From contig NZ_CP013480.3 of NCBI RefSeq assembly GCF_001465545.3, positions 4,030,001 to 4,094,000 of the forward strand: a stretch of DNA of 64,000 bases, written 5' to 3'. The translations under genes were made by a program, and so were the position numbers. The notes beneath the pieces are model-generated. The model was not told where the DNA came from. It made no database searches and saw only the letters and a program-made list of their open reading frames with translations. The first letter of the stretch is position 1, and the number at the start of each line of letters is the position of its first letter. The stretch is from Pandoraea norimbergensis. GTDB taxonomy: Bacteria > Pseudomonadota > Gammaproteobacteria > Burkholderiales > Burkholderiaceae. This document shows, one piece after another, positions 42,780-52,068 of this stretch.

Positions 42780-44648
42780 TCACTGCCCGCTCGCGAATAC
42801 CGCGACGCGGTGTTCCGAGTCGGGACTGTGGGCGACCGGGCTTAGATGCGGTAAGCCTTCGCCCCCCTGTTCAGGATCGAAATACGCCAGCGGCGCGTCG
42901 TTCGACTCATGTTCGGAAAATTCGCGCGTATGCACGGCAAAACCCGACTCGCGATCGCCTCGCAACTCCGGCACGGCGCGTAGTAGACGGCGCGTGTACG
43001 GATGCGCGGGACAGTCGTAAATCGCATCGCGCGTGCCACTCTCCACGACGTGCCCGCGATACATCACGATGACGTGATCGGACAGTTGTTCGACCACGCC
43101 CAGATCGTGCGAAATCAGCAACAGCGCAAAGCGATAGCGCGCCTGCAATTCGGTGAGCATGTCGAGCACTTGCTTCTGCACCGTGACGTCCAGCGCCGAT
43201 ACGGGCTCGTCGGCGACGATGATCTGTGGATGTGCCGCCAGCGCGCGCGCAATGGCCACGCGCTGGCGCTGACCGCCCGACATCTGATGAACAAACCGCG
43301 TGCCGAAGCTCGCCAGCCCCACGTCGGCCAGCACTTGCGCCACCCGCTCGCGACGCTGCGCGGCACTTAACGAGGTGTCGAGCCGCAGCGGCTCCTCTAC
43401 CAGCGCGTCCACGCGCATGCGCGGATCGAGCGACGAGTACGGGTCTTGAAACACCATCTGGACGGCCCGGCGCGATGCCCGCATGGCAGCGTCGCCGCCC
43501 TGCGCCGGAAACGGCGCACCGCGCACGCTCACCTGCCCCTGCGCGCGGGGCAGCATGCCCATCACGGCTTTGGCGAGGGTTGTCTTGCCACTGCCCGACT
43601 CGCCCACGATCGCCAGCGTCTGACCGGCATGCACGCGGAACGAACACGGGTAGACGGTTCGCAAGGCCTTGCGCCGGAACCAGCTTTGCGGAACAACGTA
43701 ATCCACCGCCACATCGGACACTTCCAGAATTGGCGCATCGGTGATCACGGTGCCCGCTGGCGCACGCGTCCCCGCATCGCGGCGAGGCAAAGACTCAAGC
43801 AGACGCAACGTGTAATCGGTTGATGGATGCGACAACACCCGCGCCACCGGCCCCGACTCCACGGCGTCGCCCTGACGCACCACCAGTACGCGCTCGGTGT
43901 AGGCCGCCACCAACGCCAGATCGTGACTGATGAACACCAGCGCCGTCCCCTCTTCACGCGCGAGACCGATCATCACGTCGAGGACCTCTTTCTGCACCAC
44001 GCAGTCGAGGGCCGTCGTCGGCTCATCGGCGATCAACAACCGCGGCTTGAGCAGCATCACAGCGGCGAGCAGGATGCGTTGCCGCATACCGCCCGAGAAC
44101 TCATGGGGATACCGTGCCATGCATCGCTGCGGATCGCGCACGCGCACCCGGGCGAGCATCGCCAGCGCTTGCTCACGGGCCTGTGCCGCCGCGACACCAC
44201 GACGCCGCACCAGCGCCTCGATCATCTGCTCGCCAATGCGCATGGCCGGGTTGAGCGAGACCATCGGCTCCTGAAACACCATACCGATCTCGGTGCCCCG
44301 CACGTCGCGCCATTGCGTGGCGTCGAGATCGAGCAGCGAGCGGCCGTCGAACGTCAGCGTGTCGGCGCGAGCCGTCGCCGATTCCGGCAGCAGACCGAGC
44401 AGTGCTTTGCCGATCAGCGTCTTGCCACTCCCCGATTCGCCCACGACAGCGAGCGATTCACCGGCGCGCAACGTCAGGTCGATATTGCGCACGACATCGC
44501 GCTGACCACCTTTGCCATCGGGAAAAGCGATGCACAGCCCTTTGATGTCGAGTAACGGCGCGCTCGTCGAGGCAGCGTCTGTCACAGGCATCGATGACCG
44601 AACCGGTGGAACCGACTGAGCCGACCGAGTGTTTGCGAGCGCGTTCAT
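42780..44648 (-). CDS. Dipeptide/glutathione-type ABC importer, fused double ATPase (DppDF/GsiA/YejF-like)
   Basis: About 622 aa with two complete ATPase domains in one chain. Each has Walker A (GESGSGKTL; GESGSGKTT), an ABC signature (FSGGMRQR; MSGGQRQR) and Walker B (LLIADEPTTALD; IIVADEPVSALD), and ends in the oligopeptide-specific C-terminal extension with HPYTRRLL in the second half. The ATG at 44648 overlaps the permease stop (ATGA). Fused ATPases of this kind are found in GsiA (glutathione) and YejF (peptides). It powers the two permeases encoded directly upstream. Confidence 0.92.
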   Translation of the reverse strand: MNALANTRSAQSVPPVRSSMPVTDAASTSAPLLDIKGLCIAFPDGKGGQRDVVRNIDLTLRAGESLAVVGESGSGKTLIGKALLGLLPESATARADTLTFDGRSLLDLDATQWRDVRGTEIGMVFQEPMVSLNPAMRIGEQMIEALVRRRGVAAAQAREQALAMLARVRVRDPQRCMARYPHEFSGGMRQRILLAAVMLLKPRLLIADEPTTALDCVVQKEVLDVMIGLAREEGTALVFISHDLALVAAYTERVLVVRQGDAVESGPVARVLSHPSTDYTLRLLESLPRRDAGTRAPAGTVITDAPILEVSDVAVDYVVPQSWFRRKALRTVYPCSFRVHAGQTLAIVGESGSGKTTLAKAVMGMLPRAQGQVSVRGAPFPAQGGDAAMRASRRAVQMVFQDPYSSLDPRMRVDALVEEPLRLDTSLSAAQRRERVAQVLADVGLASFGTRFVHQMSGGQRQRVAIARALAAHPQIIVADEPVSALDVTVQKQVLDMLTELQARYRFALLLISHDLGVVEQLSDHVIVMYRGHVVESGTRDAIYDCPAHPYTRRLLRAVPELRGDRESGFAVHTREFSEHESNDAPLAYFDPEQGGEGLPHLSPVAHSPDSEHRVAVFASGQ

Positions 44649-45484
44649 TTGACCTCCTTCAGTCGCGGGTCGAGCAGATCGCGCACGGCGTCGCCCAGCA
44701 GGTTGATACCGAACAGCGCCAGCGAGATGGCCGCACCGGGGAACAACACCACCCAGAACGCCTGATCGATGGCCGAGCGTCCATCCGCCAGCATGCCGCC
44801 CCACGTGGGTTCCGGGGCCGGCACGCCGAGCCCGAGAAAACTCAAGGCGCTCTCCGCAAGCAAGGCCGAACCAAACAGCGACGTCGAGAAGATCAACAAC
44901 GGCTGGACGCAGTGAGGCAACACGTGCCGCACGAACGTCCACGCCTCGCGATTGCCCATGGTGCGCGACGCTTCGACGTAGTCGCGCATGCGCAGCGACA
45001 GAACGGCACCGCGCGCAATGCGACTCACCGACGGCGTGTAGGCAAGTCCCAGCGCCAGCACGACGCCCCACTTCGAGGGGCCAAGCACGGTCATGATGCC
45101 GAGTGCCAGCAGCAGACCGGGGAAGGCCATCAAGGCGTCGACCAGCATGCCGGCCAGCCGGTCGGGCCAGCCGCCGACATAGCCGAAGATCGCGCCGATC
45201 AACGTGCCGGCAGCCAAAGCCAGCACGACCGAGGCAACGCTCACCATCAGGCTCAGACTGGCGCCGGCCATGATGCGCGAGAGCACGTCACGGCCGAACG
45301 CATCGGTGCCGAACCAATGGGCCGCGCTCGGTGCGGCGTAGCGGGCGTAGAGATCCACGTCCACCGGGTTATAGGGCGTGTAGACGAGATCGACGGCGGC
45401 GATGAGCACCAGCAGGCCGACCAGAAAGCCGCCGATCCACAAATTGGCCCGTCGCACGGATAGCAGGGAGAACAAATAGGTCAT
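44645..45484 (-). CDS. Dipeptide-type ABC transporter permease (DppC-like)
   Basis: A 279-aa permease with an N-terminal helix (LWIGGFLVGLLVLIAAVDLVY), about five further helices and the permease EAA-like loop (YVEASRTMGNREAWTFVRHVLPH). The DPDALS-like start region HWFGTDAFGRDVLSRIMAGA is a signature of DppC/GsiD proteins. It is 18 bp downstream of the partner permease and overlaps the ATPase gene by 4 bp. Confidence 0.92.
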   Translation of the reverse strand: MTYLFSLLSVRRANLWIGGFLVGLLVLIAAVDLVYTPYNPVDVDLYARYAAPSAAHWFGTDAFGRDVLSRIMAGASLSLMVSVASVVLALAAGTLIGAIFGYVGGWPDRLAGMLVDALMAFPGLLLALGIMTVLGPSKWGVVLALGLAYTPSVSRIARGAVLSLRMRDYVEASRTMGNREAWTFVRHVLPHCVQPLLIFSTSLFGSALLAESALSFLGLGVPAPEPTWGGMLADGRSAIDQAFWVVLFPGAAISLALFGINLLGDAVRDLLDPRLKEVK

Positions 45485-45502
45485 GGGGCGTTCAGTGCTT
45501 GA

Positions 45503-46444
45503 TTAGTGCTTAATACGGGGATCGAACAGCGGATACAGCAGGTCGACGACCAGATTGATCACGACGTAGATCAGCGCGATCACCAGCAAACAGCCCTGCA
45601 CGACCGGGTAATCTCGCGCATAAATGCTCTCCACCAGCAGGCGCCCCATGCCGGGCAGCGTGAAGACCGTCTCGATGACAGCACCGCCTGCCAGCAAGTG
45701 GCCGACCACGAGACCGATCACGGTAAGCGTCGGGCCGAACGCGTTAGGCAACGTGTGCCGCACCAGCACGCGGCGCTCGCTCAAGCCCTTGGCACGCGCA
45801 TGGGCGATGTACTCCAGCCGCAGCACGTCGATGCTGCTCGCGCGAATCATGCGGGTAACGACGGCGATCTCGCCCAACGCAATGGCAATCACCGGCAACA
45901 CGAGATAGCGCAGTGAGCCCCACCCTGCCTGCGCAAACGTCTGATAGCCGAACGTGGGCAGCCAGTGCAGCTTCACCCCGAAGATCCAGATGAGCAGAAT
46001 GCCGGACCAGAAACTCGGGATCGACACGAGCAGCACCGTCGTCATGACGATCACCAGATCGCTGCGGCGATTCTGCCGCCATGCCGCAAACAGCCCGGCC
46101 GGAATGGCGAAGAGGCAAGCAACGAACGTTGCGCCGAGCACGATCTTTGCCGTTACCGGAAAGGCTTCTGCGATCAGCGCGCTCACCGGGCGGTGCCGGG
46201 CAATCGACATGCCCAGATCGCCGCGCAGCAGGTGTTCGATCCAGTGCAGATATTGCGCAGGCCAGGGCTCGTCGAGCCCCAGCGAGTGACGCAGATGTGC
46301 GAGCAGCGCCGGGTCGTTCAGGTCGCCCAGCATGAGCGTGGCGGGGTCGCCCGGAATGGCGCGAATCATGCCGAACACGAGCAGCGTCACGATAAAGACC
46401 GTGGGCACGGACATCGAGATGCGCTTGAAAAGGTACGCCGGCAT
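45503..46444 (-). CDS. Dipeptide-type ABC transporter permease (DppB-like)
   Basis: A 313-aa inner-membrane permease. The N-terminal RISMSVPTVFIVTLLVFGMIRAIPGDPA segment is the DppB/GsiC hallmark. Six helices follow, with the EAA loop YIAHARAKGLSERRVLVRHTLPNA and the C-terminal FTLPGMGRLLVESIYARDYPVVQG. It pairs with the DppC-like protein. It follows the binding-protein gene after 4 bp. Confidence 0.92.
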   Translation of the reverse strand: MPAYLFKRISMSVPTVFIVTLLVFGMIRAIPGDPATLMLGDLNDPALLAHLRHSLGLDEPWPAQYLHWIEHLLRGDLGMSIARHRPVSALIAEAFPVTAKIVLGATFVACLFAIPAGLFAAWRQNRRSDLVIVMTTVLLVSIPSFWSGILLIWIFGVKLHWLPTFGYQTFAQAGWGSLRYLVLPVIAIALGEIAVVTRMIRASSIDVLRLEYIAHARAKGLSERRVLVRHTLPNAFGPTLTVIGLVVGHLLAGGAVIETVFTLPGMGRLLVESIYARDYPVVQGCLLVIALIYVVINLVVDLLYPLFDPRIKH

Positions 46445-46448
46445 GCCG

Positions 46449-48092
46449 TCAGTCCTTCGTCACGTTATAGAAGCGTTTGAGCCGGATGGGCCAGCTCGTC
46501 ACGCCATGCAGGCGAGAACTCACCAGCATCAGGTCGGGCGAGTTGTAGAGCACGAGCATCGGCACGTCGGCCAGCATGCGTTGGTGCAGTTCGCCGAACA
46601 CGCGGGCACGCACGCGGTCGTCGGTCTCGCCCGCGATGCTGCGCAAAAGATCGAGCGCCGCCGGGTCTTCCCACTGCACCAGCGCGTTGCGCGACTTATC
46701 GCCGAGCACGTCGGCATACATCAACGCCGGGTCGGTGCGCGCCGTGTAGCCGAACGCCATCAGTTGGAAGCGCCCGGCGCGGTAGTCCGCCAGTTGCTTG
46801 CCCCACTCCACCACTTGCAGCTTCACGTTGATGCCGGCGCGCGCGAGCAGCGATTGCAGATACACGGCCATGGTGAACATGTGCGTGTAGCGGCGATTGG
46901 TCTCGAGCGTGATCGGCTGGCCGTGATAGCCGGCGTCGTCGAGCAGGCGCTTGACCTCCGGCAGCGACTTCACGTAACCCACGCGTGTGGCCGGGCTTGC
47001 CAGCGCACTGGCATTCGGCACGAGCGACGGGTTGTAGTCCGAGCGCCCTTCCGTTACGGCATTGGCGATGCCCGGCAGATCGGCGGCCAGCGCAATCGCA
47101 CGGCGAATGCGCACATCGGCGAGCAGCGGGTCGCGCGACTGAATCAGCAGCATGGCGGGGTCGGCCCCCGGCCCGGCCACGACGTGCCATGCCGGATCTT
47201 TGGGCGGCACCATTTGCTCGGAGAGATTCATGGCGTCGATCTGGCCCGACATCAGCGCGGACATCTGCGCCGTCTCGTCCGGAATCGTGACGAAGCGCAC
47301 GTCGGCGTGTGCGACCTTGGCCCCCGCTGACCCGTTCGCTGGTTCCTGACGTGGCCGGTAGGCGGCAAACGGTTTGAGCAACACGTACTGTCCCGGCTGC
47401 CAGTCGGCAAACACGTAAGGCCCGGTGCCGATGGGCTGCGACCAATGACCCTCGGCATCCACACTGTCCGGACTGAGCACCGCCAACGGGCAGCGCGGGT
47501 CGGCCATGTGATTGAGAAACAAAGCCGACGCGCGATCAAGATCGAACGTGACGGTGTAACGATCGACGACGTGCACGCCCAGCACCTTGGCGCCCGCGTG
47601 GCCGTCATAAGCGCGACGGCAATAGAACCCGGTCGACGGGTTCATGAAGTACTCGTAACTCCACTTCACGTCGGCCGCCGTCATCGGTTTGCCGTTGTGA
47701 AACTGCACGCCGTGGCGCAGATGGAACGTGTAGGTCTTGCCGTCGGCGGAGATGTCCCACCGGTCGGCAAGCATCGGGCCGATGCTCAGGTCTGCACGCA
47801 ACGCGACGAGCGACTCGACTACGTGCGCGAGGATGTTGTCCGTCGCCGTGTTGCGCAGCAGGCTGCCCGGCATCGACGTGGGTGTGTCGGAACTCACGGC
47901 AAAACGAATCTCGTGACGGGCGGCGGCGGGTTGTGACTGCGGCTGCGGCTGTGATTGCGCCTGTGCCGAAGAAGCACACGCCAGCGACGCCACCAGTGCG
48001 AGGCTCGCCGCAAGACTGGTGCGCCAGCGGATGCGTGATTCTCGCCGACAAGGTGGCCGGGAATTCGGAGATAACTGGGAGATCGGGGACAT
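46449..48092 (-). CDS. ABC transporter substrate-binding protein (DppA/GsiB family 5)
   Basis: About 547 aa from ATG 48092. The signal peptide has an Arg-rich n-region and ends ASSAQA. The mature start is Gln/Pro/Ser-rich, followed by the family-5 signature region (DNILAHVVESLVALRAD, LADRWDISADGKTYTFHLRHGVQFHNGKPMTAADV) and the lobe II segments. The fold captures peptides or peptide-like compounds in the periplasm for the Dpp-type permeases. It lies 82 bp downstream of the C45 hydrolase gene. Confidence 0.9.
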   Translation of the reverse strand: MSPISQLSPNSRPPCRRESRIRWRTSLAASLALVASLACASSAQAQSQPQPQSQPAAARHEIRFAVSSDTPTSMPGSLLRNTATDNILAHVVESLVALRADLSIGPMLADRWDISADGKTYTFHLRHGVQFHNGKPMTAADVKWSYEYFMNPSTGFYCRRAYDGHAGAKVLGVHVVDRYTVTFDLDRASALFLNHMADPRCPLAVLSPDSVDAEGHWSQPIGTGPYVFADWQPGQYVLLKPFAAYRPRQEPANGSAGAKVAHADVRFVTIPDETAQMSALMSGQIDAMNLSEQMVPPKDPAWHVVAGPGADPAMLLIQSRDPLLADVRIRRAIALAADLPGIANAVTEGRSDYNPSLVPNASALASPATRVGYVKSLPEVKRLLDDAGYHGQPITLETNRRYTHMFTMAVYLQSLLARAGINVKLQVVEWGKQLADYRAGRFQLMAFGYTARTDPALMYADVLGDKSRNALVQWEDPAALDLLRSIAGETDDRVRARVFGELHQRMLADVPMLVLYNSPDLMLVSSRLHGVTSWPIRLKRFYNVTKD

Positions 48093-48174
48093 CGGTTTGT
48101 CGTTGTACTGAGGGGACTGTCCGGGCGAAGCGACGCGGCGCGTGGGCACGTGCCACGCGCCCTGCCGTGTGCGC

Positions 48175-49296
48175 TCAGCGCAACCGATATTCGACGAATT
48201 CGCGCGATTCGTAGGGCTTGCGTGCAATCCACAGCACACCGTCGGCGGCGTCCATCAACGTGGTGCAGACGGTCGCCGCAATGCTGTCGAAGCTCACCTT
48301 TCGCGGCACGCGCAGTACGCCCACGGGGCTGCCGAAGTCGTCGGCGAGTACGCCCTTGATGACCGTCCAGTCGATTTTGCCGAAGCGTTCGCGGCCGATG
48401 TTCAGGCCTGCGGTCACGCGGCGTTGGCGGTAGATGGAATCGGGGCTCTTGGCCAGACCGAGATCGCGCAGCTTGGTGCGGGCCACCGGGCACAGCCAGT
48501 GATTGGCATGCACGAGGATGTCGTCAGTCGGCGTGAGCCAGAAAATCTCGTCCGGTGCGCATTCCAGATTCACGGCTTCACCGCGCGCATCGGCCAGCAT
48601 GAGGTTGTTCGACGCGTAGCGGCGCGTATTCCACAGCGCTTTCATGGCGTCGGCAAGGCTGGTGGAATCGAGCATGCGGCGGCGAATCAGCGAGAGCGGC
48701 GTATTGGCTTCGCTCGCGTTCACATAGTCGCGGTCGGACGTGAGGAAGTTGCCGGACAGCGACAGGCCTGCGCTGTTGATGCCGTGGCGGCCAAGCGTTC
48801 CGGCTTCGGTAAAGACCAACAGATCGGGGCCGTCGTCGCGTCGCATGCGCAGCACGATGCCGGTATCGGCGCATTCGGCCCGCCAGTCCCAGTTATGCGC
48901 ATGCAACAGACGCCCATTGGTACTCGCCTGCGGCATGACGATCAGGCCCGTGCAACCATCGTCGAGCGCCTTGCGGGCTTCGCCGATCTCGTCGTGACCA
49001 TACATCATCTCGGTGCGGCAATTGATGATGACGATATCTTCGAGCGTGACGTTCGCGCCCTCGGCGATGCCGCGCATTTCCTCCAGATACGTCGCGTCGA
49101 ATGCCTCGATGATGGGCACCATCCGACGTGCCAATGCCTTTTGCCGTTCGCTCGACACGCCCCGGCGATCCAGTTGCGTGCGGTACAGCGCCAGACTGCG
49201 CGCCACGCGCTCGGGTACCTGACGACCGTGTGCAAGGCCCCGTTCGAACGGCGTGCCGCTCACATCGACGAGGGGAAAGGCTTCATTGGCATGCAT
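48175..49296 (-). CDS. C45 family peptidase/acyl-CoA:6-aminopenicillanic acid acyltransferase-like Ntn hydrolase
   Basis: A 373-aa Ntn hydrolase. The nucleophile is predicted to be C115 in DDGCTGLIV, equivalent to the autoproteolytic Gly-Cys-Thr site of fungal acyltransferase. GRLLHAHNWDWR and GLSLSGNFLTSD follow as in the family. The N-terminal GTPFERGLAHGRQVPERV pattern is also typical. No signal peptide is visible, so it is cytoplasmic. Family members cleave or transfer acyl groups at amide bonds. It heads an operon with a peptide-type importer and a second deacylase, suggesting amide-bond processing of the imported compound. Confidence 0.85.
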   Translation of the reverse strand: MHANEAFPLVDVSGTPFERGLAHGRQVPERVARSLALYRTQLDRRGVSSERQKALARRMVPIIEAFDATYLEEMRGIAEGANVTLEDIVIINCRTEMMYGHDEIGEARKALDDGCTGLIVMPQASTNGRLLHAHNWDWRAECADTGIVLRMRRDDGPDLLVFTEAGTLGRHGINSAGLSLSGNFLTSDRDYVNASEANTPLSLIRRRMLDSTSLADAMKALWNTRRYASNNLMLADARGEAVNLECAPDEIFWLTPTDDILVHANHWLCPVARTKLRDLGLAKSPDSIYRQRRVTAGLNIGRERFGKIDWTVIKGVLADDFGSPVGVLRVPRKVSFDSIAATVCTTLMDAADGVLWIARKPYESREFVEYRLR

Positions 49297-49610
49297 GGCT
49301 TGGCGTATCCGGTGATGAACGTGTGGATGAATGACACGCTGTCATCGTAGAAGGCCAAATAGACCGCGGGAAGCACGGTCCCGGCGATCGGTATCGGAAA
49401 TTCCGATCACCCCTGCGCAATACCTCGAGTTATCGATCGAATCCGGCACATCCGGCGGCGCCAAGACCCCCGCCGATGGCCGATGCGATACAATCGCGGC
49501 AATTCTGATTAGGGTTTATACCAATCTAGAAGTGCCGTATCGGAAAAACCGATCGCGATTGCACCCTGCCATCAATGCGCCGCCGTCAGGGGCGCATCGA
49601 CGCCAATCGT
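49297..49610 (-). promoter_or_regulatory. Operon control region with two related inverted repeats
   Basis: This 314-bp gap upstream of the C45 gene holds two copies of ATCGG-N5-CCGAT: ATCGGAAATTCCGAT at 49393-49407 and ATCGGAAAAACCGAT at 49539-49553. Their centres are 146 bp apart, close to 14 helical turns. Each fits the T-N11-A pattern of LysR-type regulators. The gap also holds a short AT-rich stretch near 49506-49530. No gene is seen. Confidence 0.6.
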
Positions 49611-50759
49611 TCAGAAGGTGTGTCGCATGCCGATGCGCACCGCCGTCGACGACGGCCCTTGCCCGGTGTAGGTCCCCTTCACGAACGTCGGTGCGGCCCC
49701 GCCCCCAAGAAACACCGGTGCCGCGCCACCGCCCGCATACAGCCACGTGGCTTCGACGTATACGTCGGTGCGCTTGGACAGCGCGTAGTCCGCGAGGCCC
49801 GTCACGTTCTGCCACTTCTGCACGCCCATCTTCGAATACCAGTAGCCCGCCATGAACGTCCACGCCGGACCCCAGCGGTAGATCTGGTTGGCTTCGTAGG
49901 TATTCATCACGGCACTCTCGTTGCCGTTGCGAAAGCGCGTGCTGGTGAACAGCAGGCGCGTCGTATTCGGTCCGTAGCGGTAGCTGCCGCCCACGCCCCA
50001 ACTGGCGATGTTGTCCAGCACCGCCGGCCCCGGCGGCAGATCCGGGAAAATCGTCGTCCCGGCCTGCGTGGGTGCGTTGACACCGGAGTTGTGAGTATTG
50101 GTGTAAGCCGCGCCGAGACTGAGGCCGTCGTTCGCATACTTCGCGCCGAAGGCAAACACACGTCCGGTCCCGGCGGAAACATCGGACGACGGCGTGGCGT
50201 ACAAGCCGCCCACCGTCAGCCCCGCCCAGTTTGGCGACGTGTACTTGATGGCGTTGTTGATGTGCAGCGTGCCGGCCAGATGGTCGAAGTCACCCGGGTG
50301 CCACGAGTACTGCCCCGCCAACTGCCCCATCGTGAACTGCGTGAGGTTGTCCCAGAAGAAGTCGTACTGCTTGCCGAGCGTCAGCGTACCCAGCGTGTTG
50401 TCCTGAAGCCCCAACCACGCCTGCCGGCTGAACAGCACGCCGGACTGCACCATCGTGCCGGAGTAGAGATTGAACCCGTTCTCGAGGGCGAAGATGACAC
50501 GGCGTCCGTCGCCCAGATCCTCGGTGCCACGCAGGCCCCAACGGTTGGCCTGAATCGCGCCGTCGTTCGCGACAAAGGTGCCGTGACCGTTCAGGTTGCT
50601 GAAGTACGTAAGGCCGGCGTCGATGATCCCGTACAACTGCACCGAGCTTTGCGCCTCGGCGGGCGCGGCAACGGCCAGCAAGGCCGGGGTCAACAGAACA
50701 GCAAGCAGGGAAGCGAGCGGAATACGGCGTGCAGCAAGGCGTGCAGCAAGGCGAGTCAT
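49611..50759 (-). CDS. Gram-negative porin (OmpC-type, 16-stranded)
   Basis: A 382-aa outer-membrane porin. The signal peptide (ending APAEA) is followed by QSSVQLYGIIDAGLTYFSN, the standard N-terminus of betaproteobacterial general porins. Family segments include SRQAWLGLQDNTLGTLTLGKQYDF and the C-terminal strand ending in RHTF with terminal Phe. ATG 50759 has GGAG about 10 nt upstream. The signal peptide contains a tandem 12-bp duplication encoding LAAR twice. It is the last gene of the catabolic operon and may give outer-membrane entry for its substrate. Confidence 0.92.
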   Translation of the reverse strand: MTRLAARLAARRIPLASLLAVLLTPALLAVAAPAEAQSSVQLYGIIDAGLTYFSNLNGHGTFVANDGAIQANRWGLRGTEDLGDGRRVIFALENGFNLYSGTMVQSGVLFSRQAWLGLQDNTLGTLTLGKQYDFFWDNLTQFTMGQLAGQYSWHPGDFDHLAGTLHINNAIKYTSPNWAGLTVGGLYATPSSDVSAGTGRVFAFGAKYANDGLSLGAAYTNTHNSGVNAPTQAGTTIFPDLPPGPAVLDNIASWGVGGSYRYGPNTTRLLFTSTRFRNGNESAVMNTYEANQIYRWGPAWTFMAGYWYSKMGVQKWQNVTGLADYALSKRTDVYVEATWLYAGGGAAPVFLGGGAAPTFVKGTYTGQGPSSTAVRIGMRHTF

Positions 50760-50910
50760 GAGGTTTGTCTCCATATCGTATTTTTTTGGGCAAAACGAAT
50801 CCGTCACCCTCTGGCGGGGCGAGACGGTTACAGCAGGGACTGCGGAATCTTCAGAAGTTGGGGCAGGCGTCGGCTACGGTTGGTGCCGTCTCAACGCCTG
50901 CCCGCGCGGG

Positions 50911-52068
50911 TCATCCGGAAAACCGGTAGACGACGGAATCGACCCGAAAGCGCACGTCGGCGTCGAGACTGTTGGTCACGACCACATAGCGCTGGCCGTC
51001 GATCTCGAATGTCGATGCATCGGTGCCGCCGGAGGTGTCGAACCAGGCGAGTGCGTCGAAGCCGTCGCCACGCCATCGCCACAACACCGATTGCTGGACA
51101 GGCTCGGGGGCCTTCGGTGTGCCGGTGATGAAGCGCACTTGCAACAGATAACGCGGTGCGCCGGGGCGGCTGGCAGGTATCTCGCAAAGCTCGCGCCCAC
51201 CTGCGCCGTCGAGCGTCTGCGTCGCGATGAATTGCACGCCGTCGAAACGGTACAGCGTTGTGTGGCTGAGCAGATTGGCGTGGACGAGCCACAGCGTCTG
51301 GCCGTCGACGAAGAAATGGAAAGCGCGACCGCCCGGCTCATCGAAGGTCTGAAGCGTCTCGAACTGGCTGCCGTTCCAGCGAAAGATGCGCGACCCGCTG
51401 ACATGATCGGCATAAGCCACATAGTGTTTGCCGGCATGCGCGATGTGCGCCCAGTTGTAGCCCCATCGACCGCCGGTTGCCTGAAACGGTGCAAAGCGCT
51501 CGCCATTCCATGCGAACACGCAGGACTGGTCCGGGTGCCGTGCTACCGGCCCTTCCACCGTGACGCCCTGTGCGAGGCCGAGGAAGTGCCGCCCGTCGAT
51601 CTCGAAGTGACGCCACTGTTTACCGGCGAAGACTTCGAATCGCTGATGCTCGCGCCATTCGCCATGAAGACGCTCGTACAGCACGGCATGCGTGTTCAGA
51701 TCGTACGGGCCGCTCCCGGTGCGAATACCCACGCAGGCGAGGAATTCTCGCGTGCCGATGGTGAAGTGTTCAACGTCTTCGCCACCGGGCAGTGACAGGC
51801 GCTCGGCGAGTGTGAAAGCGCCCTCTCCTGCTGTTGCCCCTTCTTCCCAGCGGTAAAACAGCGCATCAACGTTGCTGTCGCCACCGTTCATGTAGGGCAC
51901 TTCGCCCGCCACGTCCTTCGACATCTGCGCAATCGCCAGCCAGCGCTCGCCATCGCGGGTGAAAGTCGCCACGGCTCTCGCAGCGCTGGTCGGCAGCGTC
52001 TGGACGGGCGTCAGCGGACGCTCGGCAGCCTGCATATCGGCGCGGCTGTCAGTGAAATTAACGGCCAT
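50911..52068 (-). CDS. EAR/EPTP-repeat seven-bladed beta-propeller protein, function unknown
   Basis: A 385-aa protein without a signal peptide, so probably cytoplasmic. About seven repeats of roughly 45-50 residues can be read, each with a pattern like H/F-F-x-IDGxxFLxLA...sxVFrWNGexFxxFQ (examples: WRHFEIDGRHFLGLAQG, NWAHIAHAGKHYVAYAD, FHFFVDGQTLWLVHAN, STFEIDGQRYVVVTNS). This is the EAR/EPTP (epilepsy-associated, epitempin) repeat, which folds as a seven-bladed propeller in LGI proteins. Its start overlaps the MFS gene by 11 bp, so it belongs to the operon. Bacterial members have no known function; a binding or lactonase-like role is possible. Confidence 0.75.
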   Translation of the reverse strand: MAVNFTDSRADMQAAERPLTPVQTLPTSAARAVATFTRDGERWLAIAQMSKDVAGEVPYMNGGDSNVDALFYRWEEGATAGEGAFTLAERLSLPGGEDVEHFTIGTREFLACVGIRTGSGPYDLNTHAVLYERLHGEWREHQRFEVFAGKQWRHFEIDGRHFLGLAQGVTVEGPVARHPDQSCVFAWNGERFAPFQATGGRWGYNWAHIAHAGKHYVAYADHVSGSRIFRWNGSQFETLQTFDEPGGRAFHFFVDGQTLWLVHANLLSHTTLYRFDGVQFIATQTLDGAGGRELCEIPASRPGAPRYLLQVRFITGTPKAPEPVQQSVLWRWRGDGFDALAWFDTSGGTDASTFEIDGQRYVVVTNSLDADVRFRVDSVVYRFSG

